Assembly (NCBI GenBank): GCA_963693305.1 | Contig: OY855908.1 | Span: forward strand, 20,824,493-20,888,492 | Length of the DNA stretch: 64,000 bases | Origin: Meandrina meandrites | Lineage: Eukaryota; Cnidaria; Anthozoa; Scleractinia; Meandrinidae | Direction: 5' to 3' | In this document: piece after piece, positions 23,030-35,836 of the stretch | How the letters are laid out: each line of letters starts with the position of its first letter | Numbering within the stretch: the first letter of the stretch is position 1 | Translations under genes and position numbers: made by a program | Notes under the pieces: generated by a model | Database searches by the model: none | Seen by the model: the letters and a program-made list of their open reading frames with translations, nothing else | What the model was told of the DNA's origin: nothing

Positions 23030-24073
23030 GCTTTTCAATCTTGCCCACCTCAGCGCCAAGACCAAGGTGGTGAGGCACTTATAAGAGACATGCTGTTTGC
23101 CGAGAATGCGGCGTTGGTAACCCACACCAAGTGTGAACTTCAGTCACTGATGGACCACTTCTCCCAGGCCTGTAGAGACTTTGGGCTGACCATCGATATC
23201 AGCCTAAAAAAGACCAACGTCATGGGACAAGGCACCGAATCACCACCAGTCATCACTATTGACGAATATGAGCTCAATGCGGTGCATCAGTTCACATACC
23301 TTGGCTCCACTATCACTAACAACCTCTCCCTGGACACAGAGCTTGATAAGAGAATTGGGAAGGCAGCCACAACCATTGCGCGCCTCACAACACGTGTGTG
23401 GACCAACCCCAAGTTGACAACAAAGACCAAGATGGCAGTGTACAATGCCTGTGTCATCAGCACACTGCTATACAGCAGTGAGACATGGACCACGTTTGCC
23501 AGGCAAGAAAGGCGTCTGAGCACCTTCTACATATCATGAGAAGCCTCCGCCGCATCCTGGGAATATCGTGGCAAGACAAGGTGCCCAACACTGAGGTCCT
23601 GTCTCGCGCAGGTCTGCCCAGCATATTCACGCTGCTCAGACAGCGCAGACTCTGTTGGCTAGGCCACTTCCACCACATGCCAGATGGCTGCATCCCCAAA
23701 GACCTCCTGTACAGAGAGCTGGCCTGTGGAAAAAGACCCATCGGGAGGCCATGGCTGCGATACTGTGACATAGTGAAGCGTGACATGAAGGCTGTAGGCA
23801 TCAATACAGAGTCCTGGGAGAACCTAGCAGCCAACCAGTTTAAGTGGAGAGGAGCTCCGACCAAACAGCTGACACAAGCCGCCACAGAGAGACAGGACCG
23901 TAGAAAACAAAGCGACAGTCTTGACAGACCAGAGACAGAGCCCTGGTGCAGCCTCTGCAACAGAGACTGTCACTCCTGCATCGGCCTCTACAGCCCAGAC
24001 GCCGGTGCTCCAGCCAAGCAGTCAACTAGAATGCTACCCATGGTCAACCCTTACTGACGGAGGCCTACTATCA

Positions 24074-24130
<57 letters not shown>
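23030..24130 (+). pseudogene. LINE reverse-transcriptase C-terminal remnant (LINE-B) with (TTA)n tail
   Basis: Frames 23090-23539 and 23485-24057 give the end of a LINE reverse transcriptase: FTYLGSTITNNLSLD, ETWTTFARQERRL, RRILGISWQDKVPNTEVLSRAGLPS split over the frame change, and GKRPIGRPWLRY. A C-terminal Cys/His cluster (CSLCNRDCHSCIGLY) follows. The catalytic FADD is replaced by FAEN at about 23097, and a frameshift near 23500 separates the halves. It ends in (TTA)n at about 24072-24130. Inactive and 5'-truncated. Confidence 0.8.
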
Positions 24131-24131
<1 letters not shown>

Positions 24132-24261
24132 AAGTGAAACCGGTAAAAACAATATATAATTATATATCCCATACAAAACAGGTAAATGTGAAAATAGATT
24201 AGTGTGTATCAATCAGATCAATCTGCAGCTTACTTTCATAAGGAAATGCCTACATTGTGCA

Positions 24262-24437
24262 GTTCCAGAAAATATCCATACCCACCCCAAGGATGGTCAT
24301 TGGAAATTCCAAGGGGGTGGGGGTCTCAATAGCACAAATTGTTAAAAGAAAGTATGAAGCTAGACTGGAAATCCCAGAGGGTGGGAGGGTCCAAACCAAA
24401 GAACCATCCTTGGGGGAGGTATGGATATTTTTTGGAA
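24262..24437. mobile_element. 176-bp MITE with ~35-bp TIRs
   Basis: GTTCCAGAAAATATCCATAC at the left and its near-complement at the right (GTATGGATATTTTTTGGAAC), extended inward by CCAAGGATGGT. No target duplication could be fixed. Confidence 0.7.
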
Positions 24438-26717
24438 CCACACCGTGTGGAACCAAGCCTGTGCTGCAAAAAAAACTTGACACATTAACTTAACCTGGAG
24501 TAAAATTTATCATCTGTGATAATAATTATGTAAATTCTCCGTTATTTCATTGGTTTTACATGTTTTTATTGAAACAATTTGTTTTTGTCATGAACCCCTG
24601 AATGGTTTTAAAAATTACATGTAATTAAGTGTCAGTATTTACATGTAGCCTTATAAATAGCTATAAATGTCACTCAAGTATATTCAGGTGTAAACTGGCA
24701 ACATATGGGAATCAATCATGTGACAATTTTATTATATTGACACAATGTGTATTTTTGAGTTCATTTTGACTAACAGGAATGCCCTTGCAAAGTCTTCAAT
24801 TCAAGTCACCTGTAAATAGAAACAAAACAAACAAAAACTATTTATTTTGATGAAATTGCTATTTTCCAGCAATTGCAGACTCAGTATATTAAAATTAAAT
24901 GGCCTTTTTCAGTGTGTGAAAAAAACTGGCTGCTTTTATGGTGGGCTAGTGGATCCAATAATTTTTTCCACTTGTTAGATAGCCAAATGACATTTATGGA
25001 TTTTTATTTGTTGTTGTAGTTGTTTCGAAAGAAACATGGGACTTTGGGTAAGCTTATAATGGTTTCACCTTGCCCAGTCTACCTGGGTCAGGCAAGGAAG
25101 AAATCAATTTTCTTTGCACCCCTCCTTTCATTAATCATTACAGAAAAATGTCAGATTATTTTAATAATGTTTAAAAATGTTTTGGACCCTAAAGCTGAAT
25201 TTTTGTAATCTGTTCATTTCAAAACATTATGCCACAGAAATCTATGTTTGGTTTTCTTGTAGAGCAAGTTGCCAACAAAAACTAAGCTGGAGTTTGTTTA
25301 AATCAAATTTACAGCTACTACTTGGCTAATTCCCATATGAGTTAAAAAAAAACTTGGGCCTTGACAAAGTGCGAGCCAACAAGTCATGAGAGCCATTCCA
25401 CTATATATAAATAGCACATTGGTTAGTCTAAAAAGCTGCCTGGTTAGCCTAAGCAGTACTCCAGCTAGCCTGAGTATAGTTAGCTGAGGTGGCTTGAGGT
25501 TTTGCTAATGGTATGGACTTAGGTATTTCTGCCTTGTATGGCACTTATGTGTCATGACACATGCGAGCCATGCAAGCCATTCCGCGCGCGCAGCGCAGTT
25601 AGCCTTCATAAGATTCCGGTTGGCCTACATAGTACTCGGGTTAGCCCTAAAAGCACTTTGGTTGCCAAACGCTACATCATGTTGCTTGCAGTTAGCTTTA
25701 TATTGGAATTAAGGTTTTCTGACTTGCTTAAGGTTAAGGCCTCATGAATTTTTACATTGCTTCTTTAAAATGCTACTGAAGGTTATCCAACAACTGAAAA
25801 TACAGGCCTTAAGAAAATGTCAAACAGATTGTTTATAAAGTAGACAAATGTCTGGTCAAAAAGCAGATCTTAAATGCCTCAGGTAATGAAATATGTGTGT
25901 AGAGAAGATAGGGAATTGCTAGAATTGACTGTCACATAACTATGTGTACAACTAAGAGATCAACAACTACCTGAACTTGTTACAATCCATCGTTTAATTA
26001 ACTCAACAGTAATCCAGAATGTCCTCAGTTCTGAATTCTGTAAATCCTGTCAAAACATCAGGCATTCTATTAGTCCCAAAAATGACCTGTAGACCACAAA
26101 ATGCAAAAGAAACGGAAATCTATGTTTACCAATACAATAAAACATCATGGTGAGAACAAATTCTAAGTTAAGAAATGGTCTCATTTATTAAATATGCCTA
26201 AAGAGGCATTCCAAAACGTGAGTAGCACTGTTTAATTGAAGTCTAGATTAGCTACCAGGTTGACTGCAAGTAGTCTCTAATCTAACTTTAATAAAAAAAG
26301 ATATCCGCATCAAGCTGAGCTGAAATGTTTCTTCCAACTTCAAAGGTATCACATCAAAGGTGTTGCAGTAATTTCAAATTTCCCTGACGTTATTTTTCTT
26401 TGCGGCCTGAAATGGCCACTTGGTCAATATTTTGAGGAACATTTCCTCACGTATAAATAATGAAAGGATGCGATTCTTATTAATTTGAAGTACAGTAGCT
26501 TAAAATACAGATGACAAACATAAATAACAATTACATGCCTCGACGAAATGACTGCCATTTAATACTATCTCCTCGTTCTCACTATCTATTTTTACGCCGA
26601 GCTCGGCTTTCATTCCAGTAAGCTAAGTTGATAAACATGATAAACGTCGAAGACATAATTCAACCAGTCTAAAAACAATCATTGTACAATGAGAAACACT
26701 TACCTCAGGTCCCTGTA
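24438..26717. other. Unassigned non-coding stretch
   Basis: Mostly featureless. Two diverged related segments (about 25365-25455 and 25558-25650) share TGCGAGCCA...GAGCCATTCC and GGTTAGCC-type words, possibly an old tandem duplication. Confidence 0.4.
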
Positions 26718-26723
26718 ATGCAT

Positions 26724-27261
26724 CAGTCAATTCCAGCAGTGCCCATCCCCCCCACGGGCAACCCCGAGGCATTTCCTAATGTTGAACACATAAGATTTTG
26801 TAATGTGAAACGCTGGAAAGTTAATTTTTAAAAACTAATGTTGCCCGTCCCAGGGGTAGGCCAGGGCATTTGCGTACCTCGGGTTGTCCCCCGGGCATTT
26901 GACACATGGTTTCGAAACCGTGGAGTGAGTCGCGTATTCGTGATGGAGGCGTTTATAGGCCAAGACGTGGACTACGTTGCAGATTAGCTAGTCCATGAAG
27001 TACTAGTAAGAGAAGCTCGTGGATGTTCATGGATGTTTTTAAAGGTATATTTTCTGAATTTTAGATATTTCTTCATTGTCAAGAAGCAACAACTTGTATT
27101 ATATTCTTATATCACCCATCGAGAGATTGAAAACAATCAACCCGGGAGCGGGGCATTTGCCCGGTTCCCTCATCCCCACCCCGGGGAATTTACCAAAGAA
27201 ATGCTTATGCCCGGGGGTTAGCCCGGGGGGGGGGGGGGATGGGCACTGCTGGAATTGACTG
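26724..27261. mobile_element. 538-bp non-autonomous DNA transposon with C-run subterminal repeats
   Basis: CAGTCAATTCCAGCAGTGCC at the left and its exact reverse complement at the right, extended by CATCCCCCC. ATGCAT lies outside both ends (26718-26723 and 27262-27267): either a 6-bp target duplication or, being palindromic, part of the TIR. CCCGGGG/GGGCATTTG words recur at both sides. Confidence 0.75.
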
Positions 27262-27267
27262 ATGCAT

Positions 27268-28760
27268 AAGTTTCACGTTTTCGCACGTTTCTACTCATTC
27301 CATATTCTTCTTTATCGGGGATACAAATAAAGGAGGTATACCCTACGTTTGGGGACTTGTTTTGATTGCGTCAAGAAGGAAAAACATCGACAAAACTATC
27401 CTCTATAACTCAAAATCACTCCATTGGATTGCCCTTTCTTGTCGCCATTATTCGTCGCCATTTTGAAAATGCTCTTGTCGTGAGCCCACAATACGGACCA
27501 TGGGGAATCCGCTAGGGAGACCCCCAGCAAGGGGAAAAGCAAGGGGAGGGGCAGCTACTTAACCTCTCCTCAGGCCCACTCCTTTCGTTTGAAAGAAATT
27601 AAATCCATCCTCGCAAAAAGCAATTGAAATGAGAAGAAACTGACAATGCCATCATAAAGAGCATGCACTCCTGCCTTTGGCAAAATTTTCTTTTATTCCT
27701 ACCGCAAATGATCGCTGAGTAGGAAGCCAACAAACTTTTCAATTGTATTTTTTACTGCCATACATTTTTAGGAAAAAGTAATCATGGCCATTTTTTGAAG
27801 CATCATTTAAAAAGCTACAACTTCGCTTAAAAAAATCCTAAGAGGGAGATCCTAGTAATGTTTTCAGGCGGATTTTAAAATGCGGTCCGCTCTGGTCACG
27901 TGACTGATGACGTCATAACAATAAAAGTGATAAAAATGTACTTAACATATAAATATCTACCAACATGCAATTTGTTGTTTCCTCACATTTAATGCAACGC
28001 CAGATACGCACTTGTACCCAGACTCCCACTTTTTGAAAATCATATATAGCGCCCTTAATATTTATATTTTGTTCGGTACCCGGGCAGTCTGAAATGCCTC
28101 ACACCAATGTGCTTCAAACTGCAATGACTGCTTTTTCAGTAACAAAATATCTTCGTCACAGTGAGCAAAAACGAACTTGAGAGCAATGTCACGTGACTAA
28201 TGACGTCACCGCCCTACGTCTTATACAAGAAGTGGTTATTGTTAAGAGTTATTTCTACACGACGTTGTACTCCTGCTGGCTTCAAACTGACCAAGTTATT
28301 TGGCATTGACGATTTTTCAGCTGCAAAGGATTTTGGGAAGGTTTTTATTATAATTATATATTGTTTTTATAATTATTACTATGAAAAGTGCTCAATAAAG
28401 TTTTGTATTTATTAAATTAAAAAAAATTATTATTATTAGTTATTAGTTAATATGTAAATAACTTTATATTTTGTAAATAGTTCACCTCAGTTTGTAATAT
28501 TTTAACTTGTGTACATAGAAGCTTAGAGCGTGTAAAAGCTTTCAGAGTGTTATTATGTAGGCAGGCTATTGAAATTTTTACTGACATTATTTCATGGGAA
28601 GAACGTAAGGAAAACAAAATTTGTATATATACATTTTTAACCACATACACCTAAGATTCAAGTTTGTATGAAAAGTTCTCAAGAAAGTTTTGTATTTAAA
28701 AAATATTATTAGTTATTATTCTTATTATTATTGTTATTATTACTATTATTATTATTATTA
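27268..28760. other. Unassigned non-coding stretch
   Basis: CTCAATAAAGTTTTGTATTT (about 28391) and CTCAAGAAAGTTTTGTATTT (about 28678), each followed by A/T trinucleotide repeats, are two related LINE-like 3' tails. GTCACGTGACT.ATGACGTCA occurs at about 27896 and 28190. No gene recognised. Confidence 0.4.
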
Positions 28761-29119
28761 TAATATCATGGGTGACAAATTACTCCTTAATTTTGGCGCG
28801 AAATTTTAGCGCTAATTTATAATTTCACATGTGAAATTACAAAATTGCCATGGCAACGTATGTCATGTTTCATTGCCAAGATGGCGTACAGGATTTTAAA
28901 AGATGATCTTAAAGCTTAAACTTTGCACATTTTTGCTTGAATTTCACCTTGGCCAGTTCGTTTGGTCGTCTTATAATTTTTTAGCAATAACATGAATGGC
29001 ATTGAGCGGATGTTTGAGCGTTCAACACGGGCGTCGTTTCCAACCGGTTCGTTCATGAAGATACTTTAAACAAGTTAAAATACTACGATTGTAAGCGTAA
29101 TTTGTCACCCATGATATTA
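28761..29119. mobile_element. 359-bp MITE with ~21-bp TIRs
   Basis: TAATATCATGGGTGACAAAT at the left and the reverse complement, ending CCCATGATATTA, at the right (29098-29119). Non-coding interior. Confidence 0.75.
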
Positions 29120-29122
29120 AAA

Positions 29123-29285
29123 GGTAACCAAATGGTTAACTCGTGAAATTAGGAAATAATTTCACTCGCGTTTTGTCAAAATTCTAATAATTTCCCGAGC
29201 CTTCAGGCTCGGGAAATTATTAGAATTTTTGACAAAACGCGTGTGAAATTATTTTCCTAATTTCACTCGTCACCATTTGATTACC
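29123..29285. mobile_element. 163-bp near-perfect palindrome (foldback MITE)
   Basis: GGTAACCAAATGG at the left pairs with CCATTTGATTACC at the right. The arms are complementary to the centre AGCCTTCAGGCT. The centre arms (ATTTCCCGAGCC/GGCTCGGGAAAT) are perfect. It lies 3 bp from the neighbouring MITE. Confidence 0.8.
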
Positions 29286-29290
29286 CATAC

Positions 29291-29329
29291 TTATTATTAT
29301 TATTTATTTATTTATTTATTTATTTATAG
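29291..29329. repeat. (TTAT)n/(TTA)n microsatellite
   Basis: Perfect tri- and tetranucleotide A/T repeat, possibly the 3' tail of a minus-strand retroelement. Confidence 0.8.
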
Positions 29330-30936
29330 ATTGACACTGAAGGCTTATTTTCAGATGCTTTAACATCTGCACGGCCTTTGAAGTATGATTTGACTCTTAC
29401 TCAAATAAAAACAAGAACAAAAGCGTTATAATTTCAATTATCGAAAAAGACTTTCTGAAAAAAGCAAAAATTGATTCCCTGCAAGGAAAGCCATGCTTAA
29501 CCAATCCCCAAAATTAGTTTCTGCAAAATTAAACCCTTGCAAAAATTTAGTGCCATGCATATTTCAGATTTCTTTCAAGACAAAAATATTCCTGTGAATC
29601 TAGGCTGTGACTTTTCTAAAATGGACATTCTGTCACTCACATCTTGTAAGAAAGTACTTATACAATACTGCTTTTTTTTCCCTTAGTGTAGAGCAAACCT
29701 ATATTAATCAGAGGAAACTAGAAACGGAAGCGAAGCAGTTACAGGCCCATGCAGGTACTACATTTCCATTTGCTGACAGTTTTTAATTTTTTTTCCTCAC
29801 TCAGGAATTTCTTTGTGATATTTCCACAACATTCTTGTTGCCCCCGCAGGGTTTTGGCCCAGAGGCCAAAACCCAAGGAGGCATCATTGTAGTCCGCGTA
29901 TATATATAGTATATATATAGGATATATATAGTATACCAGACAAAATCTCGATTTGACCAAAGTGGGCGCGCAAATAGTATCGGGAATTGTGCAGAATGCC
30001 CGCAAGTGGGTATCGGGAGGTGTGATAAAATTCTCTGTACGGTGATTGGTAAATGATGACGCAAGATAAACGATGATTGGGTGATTATGACAAACCAAAG
30101 CGTGAGCACGTGCTCAAGTCATCAAACGACACTTGCAAACGTTGATTGCAGTTGGGTTGGTGCAGTTTCTTTCGAGCTTTATTGATTTCACAAGGTCTAG
30201 AAGCCGAAACTTACGCAATTGATTTGTCAGACACAAATCACACTTTACACGAGGGGTTTGAAAGACTCAGGCCACAACCAAGGTATAAATTAAAGTTAGC
30301 AGCTGCGATAAGTTTAAACGCAAGCATTGAAACTCGCAGAAAAGTAAGAAAGTTTTCAGTTGAGAATAGTATAACTAGCCAGCTGTCGATCCAGTGCCTT
30401 CGGCTTTTAGCCGGAACATCATACTGTAATCAGATGGAATAAAAAAAACTGAAGCGGTAGAAATAAATTAAGATAAAAGACTCAATCAGTCTTCAGGCAT
30501 TTAAGTAAAATTTGTAACTGAGACTTGTCAAGAAGAAAAGAGAATTCAAAAGAGCTCTTGAGATAATCAAAACTCGCGGAAGGCGTTTACATTGACAGAG
30601 GTGAGAAATCTTTTGGCATCCGTTTCGAGCTCAGCTGTCAAGTTGGTCATTGTTGCTTGGGCTCCCAGCCCTAATATTGAAACAAAAAAACTGGAAACAG
30701 CTTGTCTCAATTGACCTCAATTGGTAGTTTTAAAACGTTTGGCTATTACCAAAGTTTATTCTCGCTGAGATCACTCATTACAGTAAAAAAAGCAAAATGA
30801 TCTAAGGAAGTTGGGGACGCGTTTGTGTAATTAAATTTATGTGATTATTAATCCTTCAGAATTTGTGCATAATTTGGCTTTGTTTTACTTATCTACTTGG
30901 CTTCAACAATTCATACTGAAAGTCAGTTTTAAATGG
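29330..30936. other. Unassigned non-coding stretch with short AT dinucleotide tract
   Basis: An alternating TATATA(G) tract at 29897-29935 is followed by GTATACCAGACAAAATCTCG, a word with a relative at about 34123. No gene could be supported. Confidence 0.4.
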
Positions 30937-31303
30937 CACGTCTATGGGAGGCCAAACCATTCAAAAGTGGTATGAGCTTACGATTGATGATTGAGAACAC
31001 GATCACTATGGTTGAGATTATCGACTGATGATCGAGAACGACGATCGCTATGGTTGAGATTCACGATTGGTGATTGAGAATGACGATCGCTATAGTCCAA
31101 AACACGATTGATGACTGAGAAAACGATTGGGGATCGAGAATGTCGATCGCTATGGTCGAGAATACGGCGATCAAGAATATCGACTAATGGGGTTGAGAAT
31201 ATCGATTGGTGATTGAGAATTTAAAAGGACTGGGAACGAGTGAAGGGGTAGCGAGGGATAAAACACTAGAAGTTACATGAAGTAGTAACCTCTTATGATG
31301 AAG

Positions 31304-31432
31304 ATGGCCACCGCAAATGACGGAGATTGTCAAGATTTAGAGGAATTTCTGGACTTCATGAGGCAGTGTTTCGATGAGTTAGAGAAGGAGCTAAAAAATA
31401 ACTCGCTTATTTTGGGCTCGCAAGACTATTAA
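31304..31432 (+). pseudogene. TIR copy of transposase N-terminus (left end)
   Basis: Begins MATANDGDCQDLEEFLDFMR and stops after 42 codons. It mirrors the start of the minus-strand gene in the right TIR, so the first coding segment is duplicated by the terminal repeat. The frame loses similarity where the TIR ends (about 31405). Confidence 0.6.
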
Positions 31433-32904
31433 TTGGTTTACTAAATGCAACAAAATTTCAATCCATCGGCTTAAAGAAGGATGTTGTCGGCCGTCATCAA
31501 CGGTCATTCAGATGCATGACCACAAAATGTCTAACAAATCTACACGCGCAAAATTTATTTTTGTACTTATTTTATATTTCAGCTTATGGAAAACAGAACT
31601 ACAACTCATAATTTGTTAACTAAGCAGCATTTTTTTCCAGTTTCGAACACAGGATTTTAAATGTTGTTGAGATTTTTGAGATCAGTTTAATATTAAACCA
31701 GGAGGCGGAGATGATTAACATCCATTAAAACTCAAACTAAAACTCTCTAAATTAAACTTTTTGCTCTGAAGCGCGCATGTGATTGATTATCGCTGTAAAT
31801 TGTTAAGTTTACAAAAATTATTTTTTTAAAAATTGCAGTCTGTGAGAAACACTCAAGGAAAGGTGTACCAACCATAGTTTAACTGGTTACCTTTTCTTCG
31901 CCATCACAAGTGTTATTTAACTTCCTTGTTTACAGCTACTCTAGCATTGCCATGAGATGTGAAAGAACTTTCAAGTGATTTGGATGCACTTAGTGCACTC
32001 CGTAATTGGATGGGACTTTCAGTCATCATGCAGTCAATCCAGTGGTGGAACTAGGGGCAGAGCCCAAGAGTCTGCATCCACCCCCCCCCCCCCACCCCCC
32101 ACCCACATCTTATAGGTGAAAAATATAAGGCTCAAAGCCCCCCCCCCCCTCCCACCCAAAAAATGCGGGAAACAAAGTCAAAACAATCATAACCTGCGAG
32201 TGTTAGTAACAGCTGTAGTTTGCTTTGAGTTGTGATTAGTTTATTACTTCCCCCATACTGTGGTATGCACTGTCCAGATTGTGAAAAGGTAGCACGTTCC
32301 AGGATTAAAAGTGATTATGAGTGCCCTATATCCCTTCATATCAGACTGCTATTTGATGTGTTGCAATTTGGCAAGAAAAGGCAAAGAAAAGGTAAACTGG
32401 AAAAGCTGGAATATTTAAGGAATTTGATTGCCATTTTTTTGCATTTTTTTAACAATCTGCCTCACAATGTTCAAATATATATATTTGATGGCTCACATAA
32501 TCATGTGCATTTGAAGTATGACAGAAACAAAAGTAAAGCTAGATAAATAAATAACAATCAAGATTTTGAATTCCACCATTCCAGCTTTCCCCACCTACCA
32601 AGGATTGTAAGTCAGCAAGTCTATGGACCACATTGAGTAACTTACTTATGTCACTTTATTATTCAACTCAACAGAAGAAAATTAACTGTTACATTTGAGC
32701 AAAATATTTTCAGGTGTACTGTGATTTTGTTTACAATTATATTTATGCCAAAATATTGTTTTTGTCATAGTAATGACAGTAATGTTAACTACGAACTTTT
32801 TTTCACTTATAACTGGAAGAAAACTGAACACTGAGAAATAAAATGATTTTTCCTCTCTTTAGCTTCCTGTCTTGAACAATTTGAATATCTCTTTGTATTA
32901 ATAA

Positions 32905-33431
32905 TTAACAACATCTTTTGTGAACTAAACATGCTTGGTATAATGCTCTCCATTTTGATCCCTCAACTAAATTTCCAAAACAAAACCAATTAGTCAGTCG
33001 GTAAGTGAAGGGTGCTGCTATTTCTTTCCAATTCATATGCATCCCAGTTTTTCTCAGGGTTTCGATTTGTTCTTTAGTAATGCTAAACCTAGGCCTTCCT
33101 CCCGCGCCCGTACTGGCTTGTGTACCAGGAACCCAAGCTGGTGACCTTCTTTTGTTCATTTCTGACTGACTCTTGGCAGCGTGGATTTCCTGCAACAAGC
33201 TTTGTGAAACCGAGAGCAAGTCTTCCACAAGTTGCTTTAATTCATGATTCATCACTGGCATTATTCTGTATGAACAACTTGAAAATGGTCCTCTAGCCTA
33301 CTCTCTAAATAGTCTAGAGAAATAGAATTTACTTCATCATTGAGCTCCTTCTCTACCTCATCGAAACACTGCCTCATGGAGTCCAGAAATTCGTCTAAAT
33401 CTTGACAATCTCCGTTATTTGCGGTCGCCAT
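32905..33431 (-). pseudogene. N-terminal part of a transposase/integrase-type protein (frame-broken)
   Basis: Minus-strand frame 33261-33431 starts MATANNGDCQDLDEFLDSMR (56 codons). It is followed, across a TAATG overlap, by 32905-33261, which has a Leu-rich helical segment (VEDLLSVSQSLLQEI) then GGRPRFSITKEQIETLRKTG and MNWKEIAAPF. GRPRF...I...QIE.L...G..W..IA is the helix-turn-helix start of a large cnidarian and fish transposon protein family that normally continues into an integrase-type core. That core is missing and the C-terminus drifts into unrelated sequence. Broken and probably inactive. Confidence 0.55.
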
Positions 33432-33798
33432 CTTGATCATAGGGGGTTACTACCTCATGTAAGTTCGAGTGTTTTATCCCTCACTACCCCTTCACTCGTT
33501 TCCAGTCCTTTTCAATTCTCAATCACCAATCGATATTCTCAACCCCATTAGTCGATATTCTCGATCGCCGTATTCTCGACCATAGCGATCGACATTCTCG
33601 ATCCCCAATCGTTTTCTCAGTCACCAATCGTGTTTTGGACTATAGCGATCGTCATTCTCAAACACCAATCGTAAATCTCAACCATAGCGATCGTCGTTCT
33701 CGATCATCAATCAATAATCTCAACCATAGCGATCGTGTTCTCAATCATCAATCGTAAGCTCATACCACTTTTGAATGGTTTGGCCTCCCATACACATC

Positions 33799-35050
33799 CT
33801 CGTCCCATGATCTTGAAAAAGAGAAGGCCAGAAACAAGTGATGCTTTGTGAGCAAAACACGAGAAAAATTAGTGTTTTCTTCTGATTTATCGCAAGACTG
33901 TTTCCAACAGAAAACTGATTTTTAATCAATTAAGAAAATAGAATAGCCAAAATATCAAGCGAAGATGTGCTGAGAAAAAAGAGGATAACAGCGGGGGCAG
34001 ATGTAGTGTTAACTATCCCTAGTAGTACTGATAGTTCGCCCAGAAAGCGAAAGCCCAAGAAGGCAACCATTGAAGGTTGTGCGTATAAATAGAGAATGTA
34101 CTTACAGTCAGAATATGCAGTTTGTATACCAGATAAAATCCCGATTTGTCGAACATGGCCACATAGAATCGTTGGGTAATGACGACGTTTCATCACTGAA
34201 CGCCCACAAGTATCTGGCAGGTAATGATGACGTCAAAGAAGAAAATGTCCAAAGGACGTATGGGTGTAGAGGTTTTGCACGAGTCACGTGATCCCGTAGC
34301 AACGGTAACTATGCCGCCATCTTGCATGCCACAATAACAGAGGGGTTACGTGTGCATACGTGCGTGGGAACTTTCTTTTTCCTGAAAGATTTCTTTAGCT
34401 TTTACAGCAACAAAGTAGGCACCCTGCGAGCAGAGCCCTTTCTTTTCCACTGATTTACGTGACAGGGCTCTGCAAGAATCACCTTCTCGTTCCCAGAGCC
34501 TGCGTTTGACCAGCGGTTCAGAAATGCAACTGCTCTGAGCGATTCAAAAACCGGAACCAGGAATTTCTGGTTCCGGTTTGATTCTGCGTGTGCGTCGGAG
34601 ATTGTGGTTGAAATGAACAAGTTTCAACAGCCAATAAGATTTGGCTGTCTATTTAGCGGGCTTCAGGAGGGAGGGGTCAACTTATATACTTGGCCTCAGA
34701 GATTGCGCAGACATTGCGCGTAGCCATCATGACGTCACGAGTAACCAAACCCGGGAAGTTTAAATTTTGACCGCGAAAAAAGACATTCATCGGATGATAG
34801 ATCGAAGAATTTAAAAAGTATAATGATGGAAAAAATCCAGGGTACGTGAAAGTCTATTCATCTACTGTCTGAAGATACCATATTTTGCTCAATAAAAAGG
34901 CTTCAAGACACAAACAGACGCAAAATGTGGCGATCAATCGATTCAAAACGCGACTGAACAATGATAGATTCTGTCCCTTTTATAAGCGATAACTGCAGAT
35001 CCCAACTACAGGTAACATGGAGGGAAAGATATGACCTTCATATGTTTTCA
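33799..35050. other. Unassigned non-coding stretch
   Basis: A segment at about 34120-34150 resembles 29935-29960 (GTATACCAGA.AAAATC.CGATTTG). No gene or element boundary could be supported. Confidence 0.4.
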
Positions 35051-35580
35051 CAGGGTTGGACATTAGCGCTCGCCCACTCGCCCAGGCGAGTGTCAAAACT
35101 GTCGGGCGAGTACAAATCACCAATCAATCGCCCTGTTTGGCGAGTACGATTTTTAGCTCCAGAATATATTATTCAAAATAAGCATAACTTTATGCTTTCC
35201 ACTTAAAAATAATCTGCACTGTCCACAGCTAATGGCTTATAATGTTTACATTTCGAAATCTCCCACAAACCTGGTGCTTTGTGGCAAATAAATTTCTGGT
35301 TCGCAAACATACAAAAATAGCTTCGCTTGGTAATTGTTAGATGATGAAGAGACTCTGTATATTTGAACTCACTTAGTGTTAAAAGGGGAGATTTCTTCCT
35401 GGGGTGTCTAAAGTATCCGCTAGCAAGAAAATACCGCTCATGCATACAGCACATCAACAACGGTCCGTGATTTTCGCGAATACGGAAATGAAGAAAAAGC
35501 TAGACACAGATAATGAGGGGATGATACCGGATTATGAGTCAGAGCCTGGGATGTCCGAAGAATATGTGCTGAAATACCTT

Positions 35581-35784
35581 AGTAGTATAGTCGGAAGTAA
35601 TCAAATACCACTTTGGGTTGGGGCGGGAGTTGGGAGGTTTGTAAGCGCCTGGTAAGCAAATGCAAAAGATAAACCCCGCTCACATAGCTCGCGTGGTTCA
35701 TCTTTTGCATGGAGCTTACCAGGCGCTTACACATTTCCCAAGTCAACCCAAAGATAGTATTTGATTACTTCCGACTATACTACT
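35581..35784. repeat. 204-bp imperfect palindrome at the left tip
   Basis: The outer AGTAGTATAGTCGGAAGTAA pairs with its exact complement at 35765-35784. The arms continue with GTAAGCGCCTGGTAAGC / GCTTACCAGGCGCTTAC and TGCAAAAGAT / ATCTTTTGCA around a GC-rich centre. Each end could fold into one long hairpin, reminiscent of adeno-associated and other hairpin-ended genomes, though Polintons prime with protein. Confidence 0.85.
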
Positions 35785-35836
35785 TGGAAAGAAAGGGGGT
35801 AAATTAAACAAGAGCAACCAGGGTTATATCAGAAAA

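Larger units (their letters stand above)
30943..33792 (-). mobile_element. 2.85-kb DNA transposon with ~460-bp TIRs (IS3EU/integrase-type candidate)
   Basis: The ends start TATGGGAGGCCAAACCATTC and are inverted repeats for roughly 460 bp (30943-31405 and 33335-33792). CACGTC (30937-30942) and CACATC (33793-33798) form a 6-bp target duplication with one mismatch. The TIRs contain about ten copies of a GATTG.TGATTGAGAA-type repeat alternating with GACGATCGCTATGGT. The inside carries the N-terminal part of a GRPRF-type DNA-binding protein but no integrase core, so the copy is non-autonomous. Superfamily assignment is inferred from the 6-bp duplication and the protein type. Confidence 0.75.

Noticed and set aside
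29739..30442. Overlapping ORFs around 30 kb as a host gene
   Set aside because: Low-complexity IYILYIY segments from an AT tract, no domain, and no consistent splice signals.
32232..32546. 104-residue plus-strand frame inside the 31-34-kb transposon
   Set aside because: It has a CxxC pair but otherwise no family resemblance; it could be part of a captured exon, but support is too weak to list as a gene.
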